64,000 nt of DNA from Diacronema lutheri (GCA_019448385.1 JAGTXO010000042.1:186001-250000); one strand, 5' to 3'; shown: positions 8,676-20,367, numbered from the stretch's first letter. Made by a program: numbers and translations. The notes: a model not told the origin generated them from the sequence alone.

Positions 8676-11600
8676 TCAGTATCCGTTATCGTGCGTCTCC
8701 GCGTCGTCCGCGTCGGCATCGCCGGGCTGCGTGTCGAGGCTCGCCGCACGCAGCTCGTAGCTCGCGGCGACAGAGAGGAACGCGTCAAGCTGCAAGTTGT
8801 CGCCCTCCGCCGTGCCGAGCAGCCGCGCCGACTCGTCAATCGTCGCATGGTAGAGCTTCATTGCATGGCTCTCGGCCACGGCGGGCGCAATCCGTCGCAC
8901 GAGCGCGACGAACTCGTCGGCGGCGATGATGCCGTCCCCGTTCGCGTCGGCCGTCTGCCAGTGCTGCGCGAGGGCGCGCCGGTTGGCCGCGTGCTCGCGC
9001 TCCCATAGGTCGCACGCGAACGCGAGGAACACGTCGAGCTCGAGCCGGTACGTAAAGCCACGTGCCGGGTCAGTCATGATCGGCTCGAAATGCTCGTGGA
9101 CGGCGTCGGCGATTGCCGGCGAGAGAGGCAGCGACGACGCGGCGCGCGTGAGGTCGAGCAATGGCACGAGGCACGGCTCGCCTTCGAGCGCGAATCGAAG
9201 ACGGTCGAGCCCAACGCTCGCCGGCAGCCACGCTAAAAAGAAGCGCACCTTGGCCGCTGGCGCGGGTGCGGGCGCAGGTTCACCGCCATGCGCGCAGCCG
9301 AGCAGCGCCGCGAATGCGCGCACGCGCGCCGAGCGGCTCGCATGCGCCTTCACATTCGCGATCAGCGCGCACACCTGCCGCCGCGCAATGCTTTTCAAAC
9401 CCTGCGCGCGCCGCGCGCGTCGCGCCGCGCGGGCGGCGACGAATCCGCGCGCAAGTCGGCGCCGTTCGCGCGCGCCAACGTCGCGCGCGCGCGCTCGCTG
9501 CGGCGGCGAGCGGAACGCGCGAAGCGCGCGCGCGGCAGCGCTGCGCACGTAGGTCATCAAGTAAAAACCCCAGAGCTGCCGGAGCAGCCAGTCCGGCCTC
9601 ACGCTCTCGGACACGCCGCCGCGCGCGCCGCTCAAATCGGCGCCGTCGGGAGACGCGGCGCGTGCGCCCGCCGCGGTGGCGCGCGCGCCCGCCGCGCCCA
9701 AGGCCGCGGCAGCGGCGTGCGCGGTCGTCTGCGTCTCCGCGCGCTTCTGCTTGTCCGCGGCGACGCACAGGTGCGTGTACACATTTGCAATGTGCTCGAG
9801 CACGAACGCAACTGCCGCGCGCGCGGGCAACCGGCGCGGGTGCAGGCGTGCGCGCCGAGCGTGAGGGCGCGCGCGAAAAGTGCGCCAGGCGCGCGCATGG
9901 GCGCGCGCAGAGCGCAAGGCGATGCGCAGATTGCGCGGCGCGCACACCGGGCATGAGCTGCGCGGCGTTCGGGCCCTCAAGCAGCGCCGATGGGGACTCG
10001 CGCAGCATCTCGGTCAGCTGCGCCAACATGTTGGCCTCGCTGCCGCCGAGGCGCACGCGCGCGCTCACGCCCGCGCTGGTGCCGACGCCACCGCCGCTGC
10101 ACGCCGAGCCGGCCGCGACGCGCGGTGCGCCCACGCCCGCGCCGGGCGGCGGTGGCGTGCCGACAGTGGCGAGCGGCGCAGTCGTGCGCGGCGACGGTCG
10201 GTGCGCGCTCGTCGCGTCGCTCGCTGGCGCGGCCGCGCTGTCGCGCGCTCGTTCGTCTGGCAGCTGCGCGGCTGCGATCGCTTGGGCACCGTCTCGTGCG
10301 CCGACGAGCAGCAGCTCGCGCAGGCGCGAGACCTCCGCTTGCGCCTCCGCGAGCTGGAAGAGCGCGAACGCGTGCTCTTGCGGCCTGATCCCCGCGCCGC
10401 CGCTAGCGAGCTCCGTGTCGCCGTCCAGCCCGACCTCGGCAGCCATGGCGGGAAATGGCTGTCGGAGCGAGAAACCTCGCCGCTCCAGCGCGCCAGCCAT
10501 CAGCGGCTCGGACAGCGGCGTGCCGGCGGCGGACTGCGCGGCAGCCGGCGCACTTGACGCAGCCTCGCCGCCTGCGTCCGCCAACTGCCCGGCGAGCCTG
10601 CCGCCATGCAGCACGCCGCTCAAGAAGGCCACCTCGTCCACCGTTGGCCCGGTACTGAAGAGGAGCCGGACTACCGCCAAACGGCTCTCGTCCTTCTGCG
10701 CGAGCAGCGCGGCGGCGAGCTGCTCGAGCGCCAAGCCGTCGCCAACGGAGGCGCTGTCCGCGCCGTCGGGCGGCGCCGCCGCGGCGGCGCTCGCGGGCGC
10801 CGCGGCGCCCGCGACGGCGGGCGCCACACCGGTGCGCGCGGCCGCGCCCGCGAGCTTGCCCTCAGTGAAGAGGCCGACAAAGTCCGGGCGGCGTGCGGCG
10901 CGCCGGAGCGCGGCGCGTAAGCGGCCAGCGCCGAGCGGCGCACGTGCGCTCGCGCCCGGCGCCGGCGCGTCGCGCGCGGCACCAGCCTCACCGCCGTCGC
11001 CGCCGCCGTCGCTGCCGTCGCCGCCGCCTGCGCCGCCCGCACGCGTCCTGCCCATCTCACTGGAGCGCGCGCGCGCGGCGGCGACCTCGGCGTCGGGCAG
11101 CGAACGTAGGAACGCGGCGAGGAAGTTGACTCGGTCGACCGCCGAGCACGGCTGCAGCGCCTCAAAGAGCGCGGCAGAGAGCTCGGTGGACGGGAGGACG
11201 GCGCACAGCTCGGCGACCATCTGCACGCGCTCCGACGACTCGAGCCCGCCGAGCGCGGCCGCGCCGTACGAACGGACGAGGCCGCGCAGCACGCGCGGCT
11301 GCTCCGGGCTGTCCACCTCGCCGAACGCGAGCACCGCGCGCGCGGCGGCGGGCACGGCCGCGTCCGCAGCCTCGCGCTCGGCGATCTGCGTGTGCAGCGC
11401 GTGGATTGCCGCTTTCGCGGCGGTCGCGACGTCCTCAAATCTTGCGGAGAGCGCACCGAGCGCGCCGCGCACCTGCTCCTCGGCGCCGTCGTACCGCTTC
11501 AGCGCGCCCGCCGCGCTCGCCTGGAAGGCAACCGTGCCGAACCGCCCGCCGCTCGCGGGAGGCGGGCCCGCGCCGGCCGGCGGGAGCGGCGGCCTGCGCG

Positions 11601-13189
11601 CGCGTCCGTCCGTCGGCGCGCGGCCGTCGGCGCCGCCCGCGCCGTCCGCCGCGGCGGGCGCGCCGGCTTCGGCGCGCAGCGCGCCCTCGAGCTGCTCGCG
11701 CAGCGAGCCCACCGCGCGGTCGATCATCGCGTCGAGCCGTAACTGCCTGCGCGCCGCCGTGCGTTTGCGCTGTGTGACGAGCTGCGCGCGCAACTCATCC
11801 TTCTCGCGAGCGAGCTGTTGCGCGAGTGCGTAGTATGGGACGAGGGTGGCGTAGGCGGTGGCGCCTTGCGCACGGAGCTCCGCATCCGCCGCTTCGGACC
11901 AGTTCGCGAAGATCGAACGCAGTAACTCGGAGCGCAGGTCTTCGAGCAGGCCGGCATATCTGCTTGGGCCCGCCCGCGCCGGATGCGTTGGAGATGGAGG
12001 GCAGAAGCGCGGATGGCGTCGTGGGTGGGGCGCGCGGTGCGCGGGCGTTGGCGCGCCGGCGTGCTCGCTCGTGGGCACGTGTGTGGTGATGCGCACGTGC
12101 ACGCCGGCGCCGCGCGCGCGGCAGTGGCGCGGATGCGCCGCGTGACCAAGCGGCGGTCCGGTGCGCTGCAACGCGGCGCACAGGCGCGCGCACCGGCCAA
12201 ACACGTTGGAGGCCTTGTCAAAACAATCGATTGAGACTGCGGTTCTGAAACGGTTGGGAAGGCCCAGCGCCGATGTGATCACAAACGCCTGTCGCATCTT
12301 GAACTCCTTGTAGCTGAGGGAAGCGACGGTAGCGCACCGCACGACAGTGCGCAGGCGTGGAAGGGCATGTGCGCGCGAGGGCGGCCGAGGGCGGCGGTGT
12401 CGGCGCGCGCGCGGGACGCGCCAAGGGCCAAGGGCGAGGCGCGCGGAACGGTGTGTGTGTGGGGGGGGGGGGGGAAGGGGGCGGAGGGCGGGCGGGGCGG
12501 CTGTGCCTTTGGCAATGAGGGCTGCGTGTGTGGCGATCCGCACATCCCACTCGCCGCCCGCGCGGCGCGGCGCGGGCGCGTGCTGGCCGCGCGACGCACG
12601 CAGCGAGCGACGCGAACGAGCCACTTTCCGCGTCGTAGCGCGTCTGCCATTCGGCGAGGAGGTCGCGTACGCGCACGCTGACAGCATCGCTCTCCGTCTC
12701 GTGCCGCCTATCCACTGCCGCCATCCCCGGCTGCGCGTGCGGTGGGCGGCCGCCGCCCAACGGCGCGCGGCCGACGGCTGACGCCGCGGCGGCCGCCGCG
12801 GCGGCCTCGGCAGCGGCGGCGATGCTCGCGCCGCTGGGGAGGAGCGGCGCGCCGGGAAAAGCGTTGGCGGTCGGGCGAAACGCGCGCGCGAGCAGCAGCT
12901 CCGAATTGAGAGAGGCCACCACCTTGGCCTCCCGCTGCGCGGACTCGAGCAGCGCGGCCGCGCCGCCCACACCGGCGCCCGCACCTCGCGCGCCGGAGCG
13001 CATGGCCCCCCAGCCCCTGCGGCGGCTGGCCTCGGCGGTGTGCGCGCGCGCAAACGCATTGTCGATCCCGCCCTCGTTGTTCGTTCTGACGCCAGCGCGA
13101 AAGCGGAGCGCGTCACCCCCCAGACCATGCGACGTTGATGGCCGCGGCACGCGCGTCGGCCGCTGCGCGCTCGCATCGATCGAGCTCAT
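8676..13189 (-). CDS. Large coiled-coil protein with C-terminal EF-hand, four exons (possibly TSNAXIP1-like)
   Basis: Proposed CDS complement(join(8676..9811, 9948..11959, 12194..12313, 12600..13189)), 1,285 aa; donors are GTGTGC, GTGCGC and GTGCGT, acceptors CAG, and all phases close. Near the N-terminus is a short coil (ESAQREAKVVASLNSELLLA). The exon 2/3 junction restores a helical segment (FDKASNVFGRYAGLLEDL and onward) followed by a heptad-rich region (YALAQQLAREKDELRAQL). Middle parts are Ala/Gly-rich. Near residue 1196 there is one canonical EF-hand loop (DANGDGIIAADE), so calcium binding is likely. The region around exons 2-3 resembles the N-terminal domain of translin-associated factor X-interacting protein 1, a ciliary protein family, but I am unsure of this. 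Confidence 0.72.
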
Positions 13190-13278
13190 TGTTGCGTAAC
13201 GTTCACATCTAGTTTACAACTAGGCAAAGGTCTTAAAAGGCTTCGGAGCAAAGAAGTGGATCGCAGTTTGCGGCGGCC
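13190..13278. promoter_or_regulatory. Short bidirectional promoter region
   Basis: Only 89 bp separate two divergent ATGs (13189 on minus, 13279 on plus). The gap is AT-richer than its surroundings and holds TCTTAAAAGG at 13231-13240. A shared divergent promoter is the simplest reading. Confidence 0.5.
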
Positions 13279-14547
13279 ATGGGCGCCGTTTGCTCCGGCG
13301 CCAAGGCGCAAGCAGACGAAGAAGCGGCGAGGCCGGTGCTCCCTGAGGCAGCGCCGCAGTCGGCGGAGGCGGCGACGGCCGCCGCTCCATACAAGCCGGG
13401 CCCGCTTGCGCCCAGCGCAACGCCCGCCACCGCCTTGGCGGACAAGCACGAGGCGTTGCAGGCGCGCGTCTCGACGCGCAACATGTCGGCGTTCGCGCGC
13501 ACGATGCGCGGCGTGCGCAAGCCGGCGCGGACCGTGCTTGGCGCCGTACCGAAGCTGCCGCATGACGCCGCGCCCGCCGCGGACGAGCCCGGCCTCTCAC
13601 CGCACACGATCGTGCTCAGCTACACCGTCGCTCTCGGCGCGCTCGCGCTCGCGCTCGCGCTCTCGGTCGTGCAGCTCACGATCGATTTTGAACTGGCGCA
13701 GGGCTGGACCAAGGCAGTGTGCACCGTTGCGGGTCCCGTTGCTCTCGGCAAGATGGCTCGCGGCCACGGCGGCCTCGCGTGCGCGCGCGTCCCCATATTG
13801 CCACCCGGGGTCGGCGTCGACCCGATCGACGTGCCCATCAACGCGGACACGTCGGTTGAGGTCTTCCCCAAAATGGAGGTGCTGCGCTGGCATGCGCAGC
13901 ACCTGGTCGAGCAGTACCCGCCCGGCACGACCACTACGTGCTGGCTGAGTGCGAGCGGCCGTTACATCCGGCTCTCGCCCAATCTCTCGTACCGTGAAGC
14001 GCACGGTGGCTGCCCCGCTGGTTGGGACATGCGAGGCGCGCCATATGTGCTCGCAGCCGCGATCGCGGGCGTGATGTGGCTGCTCGGCTTCACATCGCTC
14101 GATGAGCTGCGCCTGGCCTGGTTTGAGGGCGGTTACGAGCGCTACTTCGAAGTGGGTACAAGCAGGGTGGCGACGTTCTTTAAGCAGTGGATTCACGAGA
14201 TTGCGCTCGCTCTCGGCTACGTGCCGCCCGAGCGAAGCACACGCTCGCCAGCGGGCGGCGCGGGCCGTGCGGCTGGCAGGGGCGCAACGCAAGCGCTGGA
14301 CGGCGCGGCGGCATATGCGGCGGCGGCAAAGCCCAAGCCAGCACCCGTGCCCGCCGCCGAGCCCAGCATCTTTGCGCGCATGGCGGCGATGGCGGGTGGG
14401 ATGCACGAGTCGAGCGACTTTGTGCCGGCGGAAAAGTACTCTCTCGACGAGCTGAGCAAGTATCGGCCGCCGCTCGAGCTCGAGGACGAGGAGCCGTCGA
14501 TCTTCAAACAGGGCTCAGTGCGCACGCGGCAGCTCCCGCAGGTTTGA
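13279..14547 (+). CDS. Putatively N-myristoylated two-TM protein of unknown function
   Basis: A single exon of 422 aa. I do not recognise the family. It begins MGAVCSGAK, a good N-myristoylation signal (Gly2, Ser6) with a neighbouring Cys that could be palmitoylated. A first hydrophobic helix covers about residues 110-133 and a second about 254-272. Between them lies a domain of about 120 residues with several cysteines, probably on one side of the membrane. The C-terminal 120 residues are Ala/Pro-rich, then acidic (ELEDEEPSIFKQGS). The acylated N-terminus and both tails would face the cytosol. The ATG at 13279 was chosen for the acylation motif. Confidence 0.8.
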   Translation: MGAVCSGAKAQADEEAARPVLPEAAPQSAEAATAAAPYKPGPLAPSATPATALADKHEALQARVSTRNMSAFARTMRGVRKPARTVLGAVPKLPHDAAPAADEPGLSPHTIVLSYTVALGALALALALSVVQLTIDFELAQGWTKAVCTVAGPVALGKMARGHGGLACARVPILPPGVGVDPIDVPINADTSVEVFPKMEVLRWHAQHLVEQYPPGTTTTCWLSASGRYIRLSPNLSYREAHGGCPAGWDMRGAPYVLAAAIAGVMWLLGFTSLDELRLAWFEGGYERYFEVGTSRVATFFKQWIHEIALALGYVPPERSTRSPAGGAGRAAGRGATQALDGAAAYAAAAKPKPAPVPAAEPSIFARMAAMAGGMHESSDFVPAEKYSLDELSKYRPPLELEDEEPSIFKQGSVRTRQLPQV

Positions 14548-14907
14548 AGGTGCCGGTTGGGCACTGCTGACTGCATTCGCGACTGCGCTGTCCGAACAAA
14601 GAGAGTGTTCACGCCGCCAAGCCGCCGCAGACGGCAAAGCGCACGCGCGAACGGCGCGCCGCCCTCTGTGCAAATGCACTTCCGATGTCCGTTGAGCAAC
14701 GAGTGCCCGATGCTCGAGTGGGCCCCTCACGCTGCCGCTAGGTCGGGCGACAAACGCAATGATTTCTGAAGAGCGCTGCTTGGAGATCGCGCGCCGCAGT
14801 CTCCAAGTGCTGGCCGCTAGGTCGGGTCGGTTCGCCCGGCAGAAGCTCGAGCTGGTTGCGCGCGAAAACCCGTATCGAGCTGATCTGCTCCTAGCGAGCG
14901 GGGCTAT
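14548..14907. other. Convergent intergenic gap
   Basis: The 360 bp between the 3' ends of the myristoyl-protein gene and the plastid-protein gene. I see no ORF with coding character, no tRNA-like fold and no repeat. Confidence 0.5.
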
Positions 14908-15543
14908 TCACTTGCCGCCCTTCCCCGGGAAGTAGTCGGGGGGGTTGACGAGGCCGATCCGCTTCTTGATGTAGTCGGCGATGTCGTACGTCTTCTTGGC
15001 CATCTGCTTGGCCTTGATCTTCTCAAACTTGGCGAAGTTCTGCTTCTTCGCCGCGGCCTTGGCCTTAGCCTCGGCGGCCAGGTAGGCCGGGTTGACGTTG
15101 CCCGAGGGCAGGAAGACGTTGACGCCGTACTTCTTGCCGCCAAAGTCCTGAATCGCCATGCTCGGCGAGCTGACGCGGGACGCGCATGCCCGGCTCGGCG
15201 TGACGGCGCTGAACGCCGACGCGGAGCTGCGTCCGGGTGGTGACGCGCGGGGCGAGGGCGGGGAGCAGCGTAAGTGGCGCACGGAAGCCTCTGCTGCCCG
15301 GCCCCGCGCCGCCCGGTCGTCCACAGACGCCAGTCGAAATTCGACGCCTGCTCACCGCGCACGGCCATGCGTGCCGCGGCCTGGCGGGCCGCGAGCTTGC
15401 GGGCGACGGCAGCCGAGCCGTGCTCAGCAATTAGCGAGCGTGTGCGGTACAGCCCGCTGTTCCCCCCTTCCTAGGCCGTGCCTCGCGCGCTCCGCGGCTC
15501 CGTACCCGACCACGAGGAGCGCGATCAGAGCGAAGAAGCGCAT
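14908..15543 (-). CDS. Small lysine-rich protein with bipartite plastid presequence, two exons
   Basis: Proposed CDS complement(join(14908..15226, 15506..15543)), 118 aa, with a 279-bp intron (GTACGG...GCAG). Exon 1 encodes a signal peptide, MRFFALIALLVVG. The splice joins it to SASAFSAVTPSRA, which resembles the ASAF motif at the signal/transit junction of complex red plastids. The mature part begins near MAIQDFGGKKYGVNVFLPSG, is rich in Lys and Ala, has no TM helix, and ends GLVNPPDYFPGKGGK. I do not know the family; a soluble thylakoid-complex-associated or stromal factor is a guess. Without the intron neither the signal nor the motif would be joined. Confidence 0.75.
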
Positions 15544-16273
15544 CTCGAAATCCCACGCTGTTAATTTGCACAGTCCGGAAGGACGGAGAAGGGCACTCCG
15601 GAGTTCTCTCGAACGATGGAGCAGGAGCTCGCGACGCTTCGCGCGCGTTCGCGTCGAGCCGGTTGTTCGTGGGCGACGCGTCCTCAGCCAGGATGCTGCA
15701 TTTGCGTTGCACACTCTTGTCTGCTGACGGCAATTCGGTCGGTCGACAGCTCGGCATGTCAACGTGACTGGTGGCCGCAGCAGCCGAGCCCACTTGAGTG
15801 CTGCCGCAGGACAAGCCGGACTGCCGGACAGACTTGACTTGACGCCATCCCCGACGATGCGGGCGCCCGCGTCCGCCGCACCGCACACGCCCGCCGCGGC
15901 GCGCCCTACGGCGATTGCATACGTGCGCTGGAGGGGAAAGGGGGGGGGGGGGGGACTGGGGGGCGCAGCGGGAATTCCCGGCGCTCGACTTACTCCGTGC
16001 GCGGCGTGTGCGTGTTTGCGGTGATGTGGAAGGAGGACGCCCGTGGTGTGCGCCTGGCACTGCCAACGATGCCCGCCTTAAAGGAGGGAGGGGGGCGGGG
16101 ATAGAGGGGGGGGGGGGGGTTGAAAGAGGGTGAAGGTGGAAATCAATGCGGGCCGCAGTGATGAGCTGCGCGGCAAAATTCAGCGCGCACGCCGTTGGAC
16201 GCCCGCTCGTTTCTAAGCCGAACGAGCGTCGAGCGACGCGCCGCTGGCAAGCTGGCTCGCGCCCGCGCCGACA
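15544..16273. other. Intergenic region with G-runs
   Basis: No convincing gene. Runs of G occur near 15940-15960, 16082-16096 and 16105-16120. Open frames on both strands here are low-complexity and lack conserved motifs. The 5' part is probably promoter and leader of the plastid-protein gene, and the 3' part is trailer of the CNOT4 gene. Confidence 0.5.
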
Positions 16274-18594
16274 TCACCAGCGTCCGCCGCCCCCGCCATT
16301 CAACTTGGCGCCCGACGGTCCGGCGCCAGCGCCGGACTCGCCACCGCCGGCGCTGCCGCAGCCGCCGCCCGGCGCGCGCGCGCCATTGCCGCCGCCATTG
16401 CCGCCGCCATTGCTGCTGCCGCCATTGCTGCTGCCGCCGCCACCGGCACGCATGTCGATCGAGTCGATGAGAACGACCCCACCGCCGCCTGACGGACCCG
16501 CCAGTTGAGGCGACGACGCGCCTTGCGACCACAGCGCGGCGACGGACTCGGGCGGTGAGGGCAGCGCGCCCGCCTCGCCGCCCTCGCCGCCGTCGCTCGC
16601 GCGCCCGCGCCCGCCACCACCGCCGCCCGGCACGCGCGCGATGGCGGCGGCACTGTCCCCTCGCCCCCCGCCCGCACCGGCGCGCGCGCGCGCACCGCCC
16701 GGCACGCCGCCCGGTGCGCCGGATGAGTCGGGCGCGTCGGGCGCGGGCGAGCGAAACGAAACGTTCACGTTGGGCAACAGAGCTCGGAAGTTGCGGTGCC
16801 ATGCGACCTCGTCGCCCCCACTGTCGCCTTCCGCGCCGTTCGCTTCGTCGCCCGCGCGCGCAGCAGCACCAGCACCACCGCCGCCGTCCCCGCGTGCGTA
16901 CCCGCCGTGCGCGTTCGCACGCCCGTCGCCGAGCGCGCCGCCCACAAGCCAGTCCGCGCCGCGCCCGCCATGCGTGCCCGCGTTCTCACCGCATAGCGCC
17001 GCCATGCGCAGCCGTGCGGGCGGTGGGCCGCCCAGCGCCCAGTGCAACCGGGAGGCGATCGGTACCGCTGTCGAATGCAACGCGCGCGCTCCGCCCGCGC
17101 CGCCGCCCGCGCCGCCGCCCGCGCCGCCGCCCGCGCCGCCGCCCGCGCGGGACGCGCCGCCGCACAGCGCCGCGGCCGCGGCCGCGGCGGCCGCGGCGTC
17201 TTCTTCCTCCTCGTCCTCGTCTGGCCAGTGGAAGCGCGCGCGCAATTCCCGCTCGAGGTCCTGCACCGCCGCATGCGCCGCCGCCGGACGCGCGCGCGGC
17301 GCGGCGCGTCAGCGCGTGCGCGCGGACGGCGCGCGTGCGCCGGGCGGCGGCGGCAGCGCGCGCAACGGGGTCGCTGCGATGCGCATGCGGGTGCGTGCTG
17401 GGTGCAGCGCTTGTCCGGGGGGGGGGGGGGGGGGGGGGGGGGGTGAGAGTTCTGCACCGCCGCCCGCCGCTCGTCGGGCGCGGCCACTCTCACCCCGCCC
17501 GACGAGCGCTGCACCATAGGCATGGCCACAGGTGCGCGCAACCACAGGCATAGCCACAGGTGCGCGCAACCATAGGCATAGCCACAGGTGCGCGCAACCA
17601 TAGGCATAGCCACAGGTGCGCGCAACCATAGGCATAGCCACAGGTGCGCGCAACCATAGGCATAGCCACAGGTGCGCGCAACCATAGGCATAGCCACAGG
17701 TGCGCGCAACCATAGGCATAGCCACAGGTGCGCGCAAGATGCGGTACGTGTTTCGCGCGCGCGAGCCCACCTGCGGTGCGAGGCTCCAAAAGCTGACGCT
17801 CTCGAGCAGCGCACGCATCGCGCTTCCGAGCCCGTCCGCCGGACCGCTCGCCGCGATCGCCCGCAGCCGGCGCGCGCCGCCGAGCAGCAGGCCCACGGCG
17901 CAGAGCGAGCTGAGCGCGAGCAGCGTCGGCGGGGGGATTGCACCGGCGCTCGCGCGCGGCGGGAACGCGTCCGGCTGCGCGGCGAGCAAGGCGACCAGCG
18001 CGGCGCGCGCCTCGTCGTCGAGCTGCGGCCTGCCGCGCGCGCGCGCGCCGCCGCCATCGCCGTCGCTCTGCACGCCGAACATGCCGCCGACGCCGCCACC
18101 GCCGAGCACGCGCGCGGCAGCCGGCAATTCAAACAGCAGCGCGTGCGAACCGCTCGCCTGCGAACCGCCCTGCGCCTGCGCCTGCGCCTGCGCCGGCTGC
18201 GCGTGGCCGGGCGCACCGATAATGCCCGCATTGCCGCATCGAACGCCAATGACGCCATGCGCTCCAATTGGCCCAAGCGGCGCGCCGGCTCCGAGCGCGC
18301 CGCCGTTGCCCGCCGCCTTGCCGCCACCGATGACGCCCGGCCCGTCGCTCGACCCGCCGCCCGCCTCTTGCATGTGGGCAAAGTCCGTGCCCGCGCCGCG
18401 CGCGCCGCCGACGGCGGCGAGCGCCGACGCGGTGGCCGCGGCGGCCTTGCCGTTAGCCGTCGACAAGTGCGAGTGCTGCGGCGGCTGCGTCTTGCCCGCG
18501 CCCGCGCTGCGCAGCGCGGCCGCGGCTGACGGGCCGACGGCGCAACTGCCGCGCGCGCACGCTCCCCCGCAGGCAAAGTCGGCAGCGTGCGGCG

Positions 18595-18629
<35 letters not shown>

Positions 18630-20367
18630 GCCCAGAGCGCGTGCAACGCGGCCTGGCTGTGCTCGCCAACGAGCGCGCCATGCTGCGCCCCGTGCGAACC
18701 CGACGAGCATCCGCCGGACGCCACCTGCTGCGGTCCGGACGTCGGCGAACTGGGCAGGCAGCCGCAACCCCAGTCCGCTCCGCCCGCCGCACTCGCTTGC
18801 GCCGCGGCGTTTGCGCTCGCGAGGACTTGCGGCGCGCGCGAGCGCGCGGTGTTGGGCACGTTGAACGCGTCGAGGAGTGTCTGGGCGAACGGAGGCAGTG
18901 TGACGGTGATGGTGACGGTGACGGTGACGGTGACGGTGACGAGGGGATGGGGGGGGGGGGGGGGGGTAAGCGGCATGAAGCGGGCGCCGGCGCGTAAGCG
19001 CGCAGACGAGGCGCGCGAGGTGCGTGCCGTGCGCACGCGCTCGCCGAACCCGGGCTGGCGGTGCGGCCCGGCTGGCGGTGCGGCCCGGCTGGCGGTGCGG
19101 CCCGGCTGGCGGTGCGGCCCGGCTGGCGGTGCGGCCCGGCTGGCGGTGCGGCCCGGCTGGCGGTGCGGCCCGGCTGGCGGTGCGGTCCGGCTGGCGGCGC
19201 GGGCGAGCGCAGCAGCGAGCGCGGCAGGCGGTGCGGTCCGGCTGGCGGTGCGGTCCGGCTGGCGGTGCGGCCCGGCTGGCGGTGCGGTCCGGCTGGCGGC
19301 GCGGGCGAGCGCAGCAGCGAGCGCGGCAGGCGGTGCGGTCCGGCTGGCGGTGCGGTCCGGCTGGCGATGCGGGCGGGCGCAGCAGCAAGCGCGGCAGGCG
19401 TGCGCGAGCGGGCGTACCTGCATCGCCTGCGGCAGGTATTTGACGTGCAGCTGCGGCCGCCCGCCATTCGCCGCGTGGACCGCCATCGCCTTGTGGCTCG
19501 TTGCCGGGTGCGTCTCGTTGTGGAAGCGGTTGCCGTTTCCCGCCATTTCCTCCTTCGAATACGTGTCGACCATATCTCCGATCTCGTGGAGGAACATGCA
19601 CTCCGGGTTGTTGCACGGCGTGTTGTGCCGGATGTAGTGCGCGCAGTACTTCGTCGTGCCAAACTGCGCGCGCAGCGTGCGCCCGTCGAGGACGACGCCG
19701 TCGGTCGCGAGGATCGCGTTGAGCGCCTCGTCCTCGTGAGTGAACGTCACGTAGCACGAGAGGGACTGGCCGTAGGACGAGGCGGCGCTGTATGTCTGCG
19801 CGGTATTCACCGCCACCTTGATGATCCGCCCGTACTGCCCGAAGAACTCGGGACGGCGCAGGTAATCCTCGCGCGCAACGCGCGGCGAGAGGCCGACGAC
19901 ATAAACGAGCGTTCGCTGGATCACGCGCACGTTCTGCAGCTGCTCGCGGGTGAGGGTGACGGGCTTGGGCGGCGCGGTGACGTCCTTGCGCTGCTGCTTC
20001 TTCTCCTGCTTGTCCCGCATCTTCTTCTCAACCGCCAGCTTTGCGATCTCCTCCGGGTCGGCGGTCAGCTGCGCGTCCTCGTACGCGCGGCGGCACGCCG
20101 GGCACTGGCCCGACAAGTTCTCCTTGATGTGGTGGTAGCACCACAGGCAGACCTGCCGAGCGACGCGGCGGGAGTGCGCGCGCGGCCACGCGCGCGCCGT
20201 GGGCGAAGCGCGTCGAGCCGAGGCGCGCGCACGCGCGCGTTCGGAGAGCCCTCCAGCGCGGTCGGCGCGGCGCGAGCGTCCACCTGATAGCCGCACGGGC
20301 ACGGGCGAAAGTTGCGGTCGGTGACGTCAAGGTCCTCCATGCACAGCGGGCATGTCTCGTCGTCCAT
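16274..20367 (-). CDS. CNOT4: CCR4-NOT complex subunit 4 (NOT4-type RING E3 ubiquitin ligase), four exons
   Basis: Proposed CDS complement(join(16274..17260, 17771..18880, 19418..20152, 20284..20367)), 971 aa; all introns are phase 0, with donors GTGGAC, GTACGC and GTGGGC. The C4C4 RING (residues 6-48) starts CPLCMEDLD and ends CPACRRAY; the RING intron falls between PCGYQ and VCLWC. A basic linker (about 70-95) leads to an RRM (about 108-195, LVYVVGLSPR) and a C3H1 zinc finger (Cys198, Cys208, Cys213, His217). This order is diagnostic of NOT4, a ligase acting in mRNA decay and co-translational quality control. The long C-terminal half is Gly/Ala/Gln-rich with an 11-Gln run. The ATG at 20367 matches the family start, MDDETCPLCME. 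Confidence 0.95.
17512..17736. repeat. 28-bp minisatellite in CNOT4 intron 3
   Basis: Eight head-to-tail 28-bp units, each containing GGCATAGCCACAGGTGCGCG, nearly without divergence (the first two units differ slightly). It lies in the 510-bp intron between exons 3 and 4, beside a G tract at 17409-17442. The period is a multiple of neither 3 nor 9, and the array is spliced out in my model. Confidence 0.92.
18901..19380. repeat. Compound tandem repeats in CNOT4 intron 2
   Basis: This 537-bp intron holds three repeat types: (GTGACG)n at 18901-18941, a G run at 18949-18966, and a 17-bp minisatellite (GGCGGTGCGGCCCGGCT and close variants) from about 19061 to 19380, with a longer unit containing GCGAGCGCAGCAGCGAGC present twice. 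Every frame stays open through much of it, so ORF calls across it mislead. Confidence 0.88.

Noticed and set aside
9161-11833. An 890-codon plus-strand frame across the EF-hand gene
   Set aside because: Ser/Ala/Pro-rich antisense shadow; the minus strand has consistent exons and an EF-hand.
17512-17736. A regular 28-bp repeat, considered as a CRISPR array
   Set aside because: The units abut with no spacers, lie in an intron of a eukaryotic gene, and no cas genes are present.
16765-19662. Long minus-strand frame reading through CNOT4 introns (PHRQPG-type repeats)
   Set aside because: It arises from minisatellites that stay open in all frames; conserved exons with GT/AG borders on both sides show these parts are introns.
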